Part shown: one piece after another, positions 53,418 to 60,776 of the stretch
Layout: every line of letters starts with the position of its first letter
Position numbering within the stretch: the stretch's first letter is position 1
NCBI GenBank assembly: GCA_021733925.1
Contig: JAIPJY010000004.1
Coordinates: 1-64,000 of the forward strand
Direction of reading: 5' to 3'
DNA length: 64,000 nt
DNA from: Prosthecobacter sp.
GTDB lineage: Bacteria; Verrucomicrobiota; Verrucomicrobiia; Verrucomicrobiales; Verrucomicrobiaceae
Notes under the pieces: model-generated
What the model was told of the DNA's origin: nothing
Database searches by the model: none
What the model saw: only the letters and a program-made list of their open reading frames with translations
Translations under genes and position numbers: made by a program

Positions 53418-53873
53418 GTCATGCCATGATCCATTGGAAACAGGTCTGTATCTAAGCTATGAATTTCACCACAGAGCACTTGAACTCAAGGCGGCTGAAT
53501 TCTGGAACATTGGGTAACAGAGAGTTATTTGTGAGCGGTATGCGCGAACTAAGTTCCCAGATTCCGGCTAAAGCCGGTACTACAAAACATGCGCTGGCTG
53601 GTTTCAGATCTGGGGTGATGGGGGGGCTTCCAAAACGGGCTGAAGCCCGAACTACGTACTTCCAGATTCCGGCTAAAGCCGGTACTACAAAACATGCGCT
53701 GGCTGGTTTCAGATCTGGGGTGATGGGGGGCTTCCAGAACGGGCTACTGCGTAGCCGCGAAGCGAACCCCGAACTACGTACTCAGAAGAGCCGACGAAAT
53801 GTGGAAGGTGTTCGAGAGCGCACGATGAACGCAGAGATTTCCAACCGGAGCTTTTTTTACAGTTGGTGATATC
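53418..53873. repeat. Intergenic region with tandem hairpin repeats
   Basis: No gene is convincing; a 136-codon frame at 53459-53869 is built from the repeats. A 105-bp unit (53557-53661, then 53662-~53766) is repeated twice in tandem with high identity. Each unit contains the palindromes CCGGCTAAAGCCGG and GGGCTGAAGCCC (the second copy of the latter is interrupted by ~10 bp). A further copy of a 39-bp motif (53438-53476) recurs at 55206-55243. Confidence 0.6.
53557..53766. repeat. Two tandem 105-bp REP-like units
   Basis: Period 105 bp, first unit starting CCAGATTCCGG at 53557 and second at 53662. The palindromes CCGGCTAAAGCCGG and CGGGCTGAAGCCCG suggest bacterial interspersed hairpin elements. 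Confidence 0.85.
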
Positions 53874-54299
53874 ATGAGAGGTTTTCCGCCCATTCAGATT
53901 TTTTTGCTCTGCCTCACGTTCGTGGTGCTGGCGGTGCCGCTGAGCCATCTGACTGGCACGGTGAGTCATGCGAAGGCTGCGCCGGTGAAGGTTGAGGAAT
54001 CGCCGAGTGTGAAGAGCTTGGTGAGGCTGCGGTATGCGCACAAGCCGGTGACGTTGAGCGTGAAGATTGCGGACAAGGAATTGATCGCTGAGATTGGTGG
54101 CTCGCCCATTGAGTTGCAGACCACCCTGCCCTCTCCCAATGACGGAGTGGATGTTTTTGTCAAAGCCAGCTGGGCTGAGGGCACCCCGGATACATCGATC
54201 ACGCTTGAGCTTGAGCCCGATGGTCTGGCTACACGCAGTGCGACGCGCTGGTCTTCTTCTGAAAGCCTGGATGAAGTCATCACCTTTGAATGGAAATGA
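53874..54299 (+). CDS. Small membrane-anchored protein in the zinc locus
   Basis: 141 residues with one N-terminal hydrophobic helix (IQIFLLCLTFVVLAVPLSHL) and a beta-rich remainder (VKIADKELIAEIGGSPIELQ, DVFVKASWAEGTPDTSITLE). No family recognised. The stop overlaps the ATG of the ABC ATPase gene by one nucleotide frame step (ATGA at 54296-54299), so translation is likely coupled. Its position inside a znuA-C-B order suggests a role in the transporter or its regulation, for example as a periplasmic accessory, but nothing in the sequence proves it. Confidence 0.75.
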   Translation: MRGFPPIQIFLLCLTFVVLAVPLSHLTGTVSHAKAAPVKVEESPSVKSLVRLRYAHKPVTLSVKIADKELIAEIGGSPIELQTTLPSPNDGVDVFVKASWAEGTPDTSITLELEPDGLATRSATRWSSSESLDEVITFEWK

Positions 54300-55120
54300 G
54301 CACCGCTGCCCCCCATGCCCATACCAAGGAGCACGTCTGCTGGGGCGGAGGCTGCGAGCATACGCAGCATCACCGGCTTGAGGTCATTGATCTCAGTGTG
54401 CAGTACCAGGAGGTGCGGGCGTTGGAGAACATCCGTTTTGCCACAGAATGCGGACGCAGCATGGCGCTCATCGGCCCGAATGGAGCGGGTAAAAGCACGC
54501 TGCTCAAATCCCTTGCGGGACTGATTCCCGGGGGGAGTGGCAAGATCCTCTGGCGTGGCAAACCGCTCACGCGCAGCAGCCATGAGATCGCTTATCTACC
54601 GCAGCGTGGGGATATTGACTGGAATTTTCCGATCACGGTGCGCGGACTGGTTGAAATGGGGCGCTATCCGAACCTTGGGTGGTGGCGGCAGTATTCGCGG
54701 CATGATGGAGAGATCGTGGAGCGTGCGTTGAAGAGCATGGAGCTGGGCGATTTGGAGGATCGGCAGATCAGCGCGCTTTCGGGCGGGCAGCAGCAGCGGG
54801 CGTTCATCGCCCGGGCTCTGGCGCAAGAAGCGCATGTGCTGCTGCTGGATGAGCCGTTTACGGGGCTGGACAAGCCTGCGCAGGAAAATTTGAGCCGGTT
54901 GTTTAAAGAACTGACGGCTGAGGGGCGGCTCTTGATTGCGAGTCACCATGATTTGCAGACGGTGACGAGCAATTTTGATGATGTGCTGATCATTCGCCGG
55001 CATCAGGTGGCGTTTGGACCGGTGGGTGAGGTGTTCACGCCTGGGAACATTGCGAATGCGTATGAAAGCACGGAGGGGCGCAGCCAAGTCCAGAATTTTG
55101 AACCACTAATCGGACGCTAA
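54296..55120 (+). CDS. znuC: ZnuC-type metal ABC transporter ATPase with metal-rich N-terminal extension
   Basis: The ATG at 54296 overlaps the preceding stop (ATGA), favouring it over an ATG at 54290. 274 residues. Walker A is GPNGAGKST, the signature is LSGGQQQR, Walker B is VLLLDEP, with H-loop in IASHHDLQTV. An unusual ~25-residue N-terminal extension carries HAHTKEHVCWGGGCEHTQHH, with two Cys and six His, a possible metal site. ZnuC energises the permease encoded downstream. The extension is absent from the ZnuC proteins I know, so it may be a sensor or an early-capture site. Confidence 0.9.
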   Translation: MSTAAPHAHTKEHVCWGGGCEHTQHHRLEVIDLSVQYQEVRALENIRFATECGRSMALIGPNGAGKSTLLKSLAGLIPGGSGKILWRGKPLTRSSHEIAYLPQRGDIDWNFPITVRGLVEMGRYPNLGWWRQYSRHDGEIVERALKSMELGDLEDRQISALSGGQQQRAFIARALAQEAHVLLLDEPFTGLDKPAQENLSRLFKELTAEGRLLIASHHDLQTVTSNFDDVLIIRRHQVAFGPVGEVFTPGNIANAYESTEGRSQVQNFEPLIGR

Positions 55121-55312
55121 TGGCACACTAATCCGATCCTCCTGAAATCCTATGCCTGAATACTATCTCAAAATTAGTGTCCTGTTAGTGGCCATTAGTG
55201 GTTAAAAACAGGTCTGCATCTCGGAATGAATATCACCACAGAGACACGATGAACACAGAGTTATGAAACGGATCTTGAATGCCAATCTCTGTTTCCTCCT
55301 CAACATTTTCTT
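55121..55312. other. Gap between ATPase and permease genes with short repeats
   Basis: 192 bp. Four TTAGTG-type motifs and their complements (CACTAA) recur here, and a 38-bp motif at 55206-55243 matches one at 53438-53476. No gene or clear terminator. Confidence 0.4.
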
Positions 55313-56161
55313 ATGGCCACCTTCACTGATTTTCTCGCCGAACCGATCGCCAAGCGCACGCTGATGGCGTGTTTGATGATTGGTTTTGCCAATGGGTTTG
55401 TCAGTGCGTTTGTGGTGCTGCGGAAGGACGCGCTCAAGATTGGGACGTTGTCGCATTCGCTGCTGCCGGGGATTGCGCTGGCGGTGTTGATCGGCGGACT
55501 GACGCAGTGGAGTGCTTTGGCTGGAGCGATTTTTGCGGCGCTGATTGTGGGGCTGGGGTCGATCTTTTTGTCGCGGACTTCGCGGCTGGATCAGGACACG
55601 GCGATGGGCGTGCTGTACACGACGGCGTTTGCGGGTGGGGTGCTGATTTTGAAGAATCTGGACATGCGGCAGAAGCTGGATGAGTGGTTGTTTGGCAGCA
55701 TTGTGGGTATGGCGGACTCGGATTTGTGGATCGCGTTTGGGATCAGCGCGATTGCGGTGATCACGCTGACGGCGCTGCAACGGCCACTCCTCATCTATCT
55801 GTTTGAGCCGAACATTGCGGCGAGCCTGGGTGTTCCGGTGCGGCTCTTAAATTATGCGACGTTTGCGGTGACGATTCTGGTTCTGATTTCATCGCTGCAG
55901 GCGGTGGGGTGCATTCTGAGTGTCGGGCTGATGGTGGCACCTGCGGCGACGGTTTATCTGCTGACGAACAATGCGCGCACGCTGTTTTGGGGTGGTGGGA
56001 TTATTGGGGCGATTGGGTCGGTGACGGCGTTCTTTTTGTCGTATCCGCTGGGGTGGAGCGTGAGCGCGACGATCATTGTGGTGCTGGGGGTGTTCTTTGT
56101 GATCGCGTATGTTTTCAGTCCGAAGTATGGGCTGTTTAGCAGAAGGCGTGGGGTGGCGTAG
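55313..56161 (+). CDS. znuB: ZnuB-type metal ABC transporter permease
   Basis: 282 residues with seven to nine hydrophobic helices, matching the ABC-3 family. It has TLMACLMIGFANGFVSAFVVLRKDALKIGTL near the N-terminus with the coupling LSHSLLPGIALA pattern, then a SLGVPVRLLNYATFAVTILV region and a VGLMVAPAATVYLLT helix. The permease moves zinc or manganese into the cytoplasm, driven by the ATPase above. It lies 192 bp after the ATPase gene, with hairpin-like motifs between, but probably in the same transcription unit. Confidence 0.9.
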   Translation: MATFTDFLAEPIAKRTLMACLMIGFANGFVSAFVVLRKDALKIGTLSHSLLPGIALAVLIGGLTQWSALAGAIFAALIVGLGSIFLSRTSRLDQDTAMGVLYTTAFAGGVLILKNLDMRQKLDEWLFGSIVGMADSDLWIAFGISAIAVITLTALQRPLLIYLFEPNIAASLGVPVRLLNYATFAVTILVLISSLQAVGCILSVGLMVAPAATVYLLTNNARTLFWGGGIIGAIGSVTAFFLSYPLGWSVSATIIVVLGVFFVIAYVFSPKYGLFSRRRGVA

Positions 56162-56287
56162 GGGTGCACTGTGAATTGACACGCTGGTGTCAATTTAGGC
56201 GATGCAGGACATGCGCACCTGCCCCCCGACGGGTCAGCTGCATTCTAGGTTGAAACCAAGGCCGCCATCTTTTTTTAGATTCACCCC

Positions 56288-56542
56288 ATGAACGCCTCCG
56301 CACCCAGTATCACCGACCTTGTTGAATATGCGCTCGCCATGTCGCGAGCGAAGCGTTCCTACCTCGTCACCAAGCTCATCGGCAGCCTCGATGATGACGA
56401 AGACAGCGAAGTCAGCCAAGAGTGGCGGGATGAACTCAACCGGCGCGTTGAGAAAATGCGCGACGGCACATCTCCAGGCATCCCGCATGAGGAGGTCATG
56501 AGCGGTGCCCGCGAGCTGCTGGCACGACCACTCCAAATGTGA
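56288..56542 (+). CDS. Putative addiction-module antitoxin component (orphan)
   Basis: 84 residues with the features of the short addiction module component family (PF09720): a helical VEYALAMSRAKRSYLVTKLIGSL start, an acidic DDDEDSEVS stretch, WRDELNRRVEKMRDG, and a HEEVMSGARELL C-terminus. The family normally sits with a RelE/ParE-type toxin. I see no toxin-like frame on either side; the next gene encodes an unrelated membrane protein. It may be an orphan or repurposed antitoxin. Family from motif memory. Confidence 0.7.
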   Translation: MNASAPSITDLVEYALAMSRAKRSYLVTKLIGSLDDDEDSEVSQEWRDELNRRVEKMRDGTSPGIPHEEVMSGARELLARPLQM

Positions 56543-56719
56543 AGAGGTCTTTGTTATTCAAGATTTTTCTTCTACTTGATGGGAACAGCGGGCAAAATTC
56601 AGGACGTTCTATGCCTGGCTGAAGCAGGCAATGGATGATCTTATTGAGCTCGATGTTTGAAGGTCTCGTCAAGATCAGTCTAAACTTGCTGAAAAGCACT
56701 GTGCAGCGACCCAATTCCA

Positions 56720-57151
56720 ATGATGAAGAACAAAAATCTGATTTTCGTAGCAGTTCTACTGGTCGTGACCGCCATCGCTGGCCGTGTCATCGCCTACAAG
56801 TCCGCCAGCAACTATGGCCACACTCTCAAAATGGGGTTATCGACGGTTAGCACGGCAAGTTTCGCCAACACTTCAAAGCTTCGCAACTACTTCGCCTACC
56901 CCGAGATGACGTCATCGTACAGACGACTTGAGATACTCTCTTTTCTGGGTGGTGGTTACCGCTCATGTGCTGACGAACTTCAACGAGGCATGATTTACCT
57001 CTCTGAGCAGATGGCGTTAGCGCCAGCAGAGCGGTTTTCTGCTCCTCCTTCTCTCAGCCGTCTTGCCCTTTCATGCGATGACCGAACGGACGAAGGTATC
57101 GCTGCGGCCGTAACAGGACTTATGGACTCGTATGAGTCTCAGCTGAAATGA
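56720..57151 (+). CDS. Membrane-anchored hypothetical protein
   Basis: 143 residues. An N-terminal hydrophobic helix (NLIFVAVLLVVTAIAGRVIAY) is followed by a soluble helical region with two Cys residues (YRSCADELQRGMIYLSEQMA, ALSCDDRTDEG) that could form a disulfide if exported. No family recognised. No clear operon partner. Confidence 0.6.
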   Translation: MMKNKNLIFVAVLLVVTAIAGRVIAYKSASNYGHTLKMGLSTVSTASFANTSKLRNYFAYPEMTSSYRRLEILSFLGGGYRSCADELQRGMIYLSEQMALAPAERFSAPPSLSRLALSCDDRTDEGIAAAVTGLMDSYESQLK

Positions 57152-57691
57152 AAAAATGAACCCGCAAGCGATACCCACTTCACACCGGTCAGAATAAAAT
57201 ACTCAATATGAAAATGTTGCAGCTAGTCGTGGAGCGACCAGGCTGCGGGAAATGTTCATTCCGATCGCCCTAAGCCTGGGTGACTACATTCGCATTTGCA
57301 ACAGCGATCAGAGAGACATCGCCAGAGACTACTGGGATGCGAAGGAGCGGAAAGAGGGCGAGAACAAGTAACGGACGCGGGCGCTTTGGCGGTGGGGCGG
57401 GAAGACGCTGCTGGTGGGCCGCGGTATGGTGAGGAAGCGCTGGCTTTGCTTCCCGGATTGCATGGGCTTTCCAGGGGTGGCGCTCGCTGCGCGAGCTTAC
57501 CCCTGGCTACCTTCTTGGACCCCTCCGGGGTCCTGATCTAGTTGCTGCGCAAATGCGGGCAAGAGTGCCCACATCACTTGGACAGCGTCATTGGTGACGC
57601 GGTGTGGATGAGAGTAGCGGAGCGCCGCACACGGAGTGTGCGGACCACTCCGCGCTGGTGCTTGCGCGATGCGCTTTGAAATTTTCACACC
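57152..57691. repeat. Intergenic region with hairpin repeats and a doubtful small frame
   Basis: 540 bp. A 39-residue frame (57252-57371; MFIPIALSLGDYIRICNSDQ at the start, Lys/Glu-rich end) may be a gene fragment but has no recognised match. Two hairpins follow: 57471-57506 (CCAGGGGT...ACCCCTGG enclosing GGCGCTCGC-TGC-GCGAGC) and 57625-57643 (CCGCACAC-GGA-GTGTGCGG), both of the dispersed hairpin type. Confidence 0.5.
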
Positions 57692-57993
57692 TTACTTGGC
57701 TGGCAGCACCTGCACGGCGTCGAGGTGGACGTTGCCGCTGGCGTTGGCGGTGCGGAAGATGACGGCGGATTCTTCGCCGGCGGTGAATTTCCGGGGAGAG
57801 TTTAAAGTTTAAGGTTCAAAGTTTAAAGTTCCCGAGCGCGGATCATTTGGCGGGAAGGATCTGTACGGCGTCGAGGTGTACGTTGCCGCCGGCGTGGGCG
57901 GTGCGGAAGATGACGGCGGATTCTTCGCCGACGGTGAATTTCCGGGGAGAGTTTAAAGTTTAAGGTTCAAAGTTTAAAGTTCCCGAGCGCGGA
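57692..57993 (-). pseudogene. Two tandem 151-bp copies of an oxidoreductase-type 3' end
   Basis: Units at 57692-57842 and 57843-57993 each hold about 100 bp encoding the last ~33 residues of a golvesin-type C-terminus (ending VLPAK or ILPAK plus stop) and a shared 49-bp spacer (with GTTTAAAGTTTAAGG). The two copies are nearly identical to each other but clearly diverged from the end of the adjacent gene (57994 onward), so they probably come from a different paralogue. Confidence 0.8.
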
Positions 57994-60417
57994 TCATTTG
58001 GCGGGAAGGATCTGCACGGCATCTAGATGCACGTTTCCGCCTGCGTTTGCTGTGCGGAAGATGACGGCTGCCTCTTCACCTGCGTTGAACTTGTAAGCAC
58101 CCAAACTAAAAGCGCCCTGGGGGTCTTTGGGGGCTTTGGTTTGATCGACGGTGACGGTTTTTTCGCCGTCGGCGGTGAGGAGGGTGATGGGGGCGGTCTT
58201 GGCGCGGTTTTCGTGGGGCTGGAAGTAGATGCGGACTTCGTAGCTGCCGGTTTGTTTGACGCTGAAGGCGAAGCGGGCGCTGGCGTCTTTTTCGCTGGTG
58301 TAGCTGTAGTGCTTGCCGATGAAGGGCTTGAGGCCTTCGCCGTGGGCCCATTTGCCGGTGAGCTCGGCTTCGGCGTCGTCGATGACGATGCCTTCGAGTT
58401 TTTTGGGGTCGATGCTGCCTTCGGAGGTGCCGGGTGGGGGGAGATCGGGGAGTTTTTTGGCGTTGGCGGGGAGGTAGAGGGCGCCTTCGAGGGTGTCGCG
58501 GCGCATGGCTCCGGGCTGGTTCATGAGGTCTTTGAGGATGTCGAGGTACTGGTCATAGACGCCACGGGGGGAGGTGTGGTGGCGGACGCAGATCCAGGCG
58601 GCTTTGCCGACGACTTCGCCCATCATGCCGCAGGTGCGCATGACGCGGGTGGAGCCGAGGGCGTGGCGCTCGACACTGATGGTGCGGCCGGCCATGAAGA
58701 GATTGCCGATGTCTTTGCTGTAGAAGCAGCGGTAGGGAACGGGGTAGCCGTTGGTGCGGTCGGTGTGCTTGCCGAATTCGGCGCGGCTGATGAAGGGATT
58801 GTCGGGGAAGTTTTTGGCGTACTGCTCTTTGGGATAATGGAGGTCCTGATCCCAGGTGGTGGGGACGCAGCCGTCGGGATGGATGATGCCTTTGACCATG
58901 TCTCCGCCATTGAGGATCATGTCGCCGACGATGCGGCGGGATTCGCGGGGGCCGCCGATGTAGGCGAGCCAGGTGAGGTCGAAGTCGGCGTATTTGTCGG
59001 CCTTGAGGGTCTTCAATGCGGAGACGGCACCATAGACGGCGCGGAAGTTGTGGTCGCGGATGAGTTCGAGGTCGTTGATGGGGTGCTTGTCGAAGCCGCT
59101 TTCCCAGAACCACTCGCCATGGACGTAGTCTTCGGGGTCGGGGACGGGGGTGTAGCCGAGGTCGTAGCCGGTCATGTTGGCGGCGTTCTTTTTGCCGACG
59201 GGTGCGAGGGCGCGGGGCTCGGGGAAGTCTTCGAGTGTGAGGGGGAGGGCCCAGGGGGGGGCGGGCCAGGTGACGGGGTGCTTGAGGTTTTGCATGACCC
59301 ACATGTTGCTCATGCCCATGCGGCCTTTTTCTTCCATCATGAACTCGGCTCCGGCGAGTGCGCCGACGCTGCCGTGGCCGGTGCAGTCGACGAAGAATTT
59401 GCCGACGAAGCGGGTTTCTTTGCCGGTCTTGGTGTCGAGGCCGATGACGGAGCGGATGTTGCCGGTGTATTTGCCGGAACCGGAGGCAACCGGGACGGTC
59501 GCGCTACCCGGAGCAACCGGGACGGTCGCGCTACTGCCGGAGCCACTTTCCATCTCGACGCCGTAAACGTGGGTGTTGAGGTGGAGGTCGATGGTTTTTT
59601 CGGCATCGACGGTGTCTTCTTTGAGCTTGTCGTTGAACTCCTGGGGATTGGCGGCGGGGCTGTTGCTGGCGCGGTCGGCGAATTCTTCGACGATCTCGCC
59701 GAGGTGGGGATAGAGGCCGCGACGGGTGCCGCCCATGGCCCAGACTTGGATCTCGCTGGAGCCGTTGCCGCCGAGGACGGGGCGGTTTTGAATGAAGGCG
59801 ACTTTGAGGCCCTGGCGTGCGCCGGAAATGGCGGCGCCCATGCCGGAGTAGCCGCCGCCGATGACGACGAGGTCATATTCGGTGGTTTCGGGGGCTTTGT
59901 CTGGGAGGCCGAGGAGCTGGCGGCGGAGCTTGTTGGTGGAGGCGAAGTCGGCGGGAGGTGTGAAGGTGTCGTCTTTGCTGAGGATGATGGCATCGACGCG
60001 GCCGTCGAAGCCGGTGAGGTCGTGGAGGGCGAGGGTGGTTTTGCCGGAGAGTTTGACGGGGCCGGCTTTTTCCCACTGCCAGTCTTTGCCGGTGGTGCCG
60101 AATTCGTGGTCGAGCTTGGTGCCGTTGACGGTGATCTCGAAACGGCCGGGGGTGCCTTTGGCGTCCCAGGGGCCGACCCAGTTTTTGGTGCGTGCCCAGA
60201 GGGTGTAGGTGCCGGCGGGGAGTTCGATTTCGGTGGAGGCGTCTTTGACGGGCTTGCCCATGCCGTGGGCCATGAGGTAGGGGGAGCCCATGGCATCGAT
60301 GAACTGCGTGTCCAGGACCCAGCCACCGGGGTTGGAGAAGGATTCGGCTTCGATCCAGAGCGGCTGGGCGCTGGCGGAGCCGAGGGTGAGGAGGGTGGCG
60401 AGGAGGACGGATTTCAT
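57994..60417 (-). CDS. Secreted FAD-dependent oxidoreductase with N- and C-terminal carbohydrate-binding-like domains
   Basis: The ATG at 60417 (MKSVLLATLLTLGSASAQP) gives 807 residues with a signal peptide; an in-frame ATG at 60525 is rejected. An N-terminal beta-sandwich domain (~20-160, LWIEAESFSNPGGWV, GTYTLWARTKNWVGP) precedes the FAD-binding domain (DLVVIGGGYSGMGAAISGAR, ~190, with GGNGSSEIQ), and the C-terminus carries a golvesin-like domain (YEVRIYFQPHENRAKTAP to HLDAVQILPAK). The two ends suggest binding to a polymer. A 27-bp tandem repeat encodes ATVPVA-type insert in the FAD half (59486-59534). Substrate unknown. Confidence 0.85.
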   Translation of the reverse strand: MKSVLLATLLTLGSASAQPLWIEAESFSNPGGWVLDTQFIDAMGSPYLMAHGMGKPVKDASTEIELPAGTYTLWARTKNWVGPWDAKGTPGRFEITVNGTKLDHEFGTTGKDWQWEKAGPVKLSGKTTLALHDLTGFDGRVDAIILSKDDTFTPPADFASTNKLRRQLLGLPDKAPETTEYDLVVIGGGYSGMGAAISGARQGLKVAFIQNRPVLGGNGSSEIQVWAMGGTRRGLYPHLGEIVEEFADRASNSPAANPQEFNDKLKEDTVDAEKTIDLHLNTHVYGVEMESGSGSSATVPVAPGSATVPVASGSGKYTGNIRSVIGLDTKTGKETRFVGKFFVDCTGHGSVGALAGAEFMMEEKGRMGMSNMWVMQNLKHPVTWPAPPWALPLTLEDFPEPRALAPVGKKNAANMTGYDLGYTPVPDPEDYVHGEWFWESGFDKHPINDLELIRDHNFRAVYGAVSALKTLKADKYADFDLTWLAYIGGPRESRRIVGDMILNGGDMVKGIIHPDGCVPTTWDQDLHYPKEQYAKNFPDNPFISRAEFGKHTDRTNGYPVPYRCFYSKDIGNLFMAGRTISVERHALGSTRVMRTCGMMGEVVGKAAWICVRHHTSPRGVYDQYLDILKDLMNQPGAMRRDTLEGALYLPANAKKLPDLPPPGTSEGSIDPKKLEGIVIDDAEAELTGKWAHGEGLKPFIGKHYSYTSEKDASARFAFSVKQTGSYEVRIYFQPHENRAKTAPITLLTADGEKTVTVDQTKAPKDPQGAFSLGAYKFNAGEEAAVIFRTANAGGNVHLDAVQILPAK
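59486..59534 (+). repeat. Two in-frame copies of a 22-bp motif inside the oxidoreductase gene
   Basis: GCAACCGGGACGGTCGCGCT at 59486 recurs at 59513 (period 27 bp), followed by AC in both. The reading frame is kept, giving a low-complexity Ser-Ala-Thr-Val-Pro-Val-Ala tract on the minus-strand protein. The match between copies is exact over 22 bases. Confidence 0.9.
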
Positions 60418-60776
60418 GATTGGGGGAAGTTTTAAACGAGGACGGGGGGGGAAAGCAATCATGGGTTGTTTGTTACGGTAACAGATTGGGATGAGGCTGA
60501 CCACCCTAGGGAAGCATGGTCCCATCCCATTGTGGGAGGGAAGTTGAGCGATTTGTGCGCGGGGCGGTGCGAGGAGGAAGGTCGCGCTTCACCTCGCGAA
60601 AGCGGTAGCTGCGATGCAGGCTTGCGCCTTGCATCTTCGCGACCGCACTCCAAAACGGTGGTGCGCGCTTGGAGCGTCCAAGACCGCCACGATCCGAGCG
60701 CCACTCATGCCCGTCGGTTTTAGATGTCGTCAAGTATCGCTGCGTGCCTGCACCTTGCCCCTCTGGCAAGCATTCT
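60418..60776. other. Intergenic region with a 71-bp dispersed repeat
   Basis: About 360 bp. It holds copy 2 of the 71-bp hairpin repeat (60585-60655) and is otherwise without a gene. A short GC-rich tract precedes the FAD gene start. Confidence 0.5.
60585..60655 (-). repeat. 71-bp dispersed repeat, copy 2
   Basis: Reverse complement of 45443-45513 with three differences; contains the same GATGCA...TGCATC hairpin. Confidence 0.9.

Noticed and set aside
53557-53766. Possible CRISPR array
   Set aside because: Only two units, period 105 bp, with palindromes and no spacer variety; no cas genes nearby.
53459-53869. A 136-codon frame between the ZnuA-type and small membrane protein genes
   Set aside because: It is mostly translated tandem hairpin repeats (the same peptide twice) and overlaps no conserved domain.
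58027-60435. An 802-codon open frame antisense to the second FAD oxidoreductase
   Set aside because: It is a GC-rich shadow: Gly/Ala/Val/Asp-rich with no domain, while the minus strand has a signal peptide, an FAD motif and matching domains.
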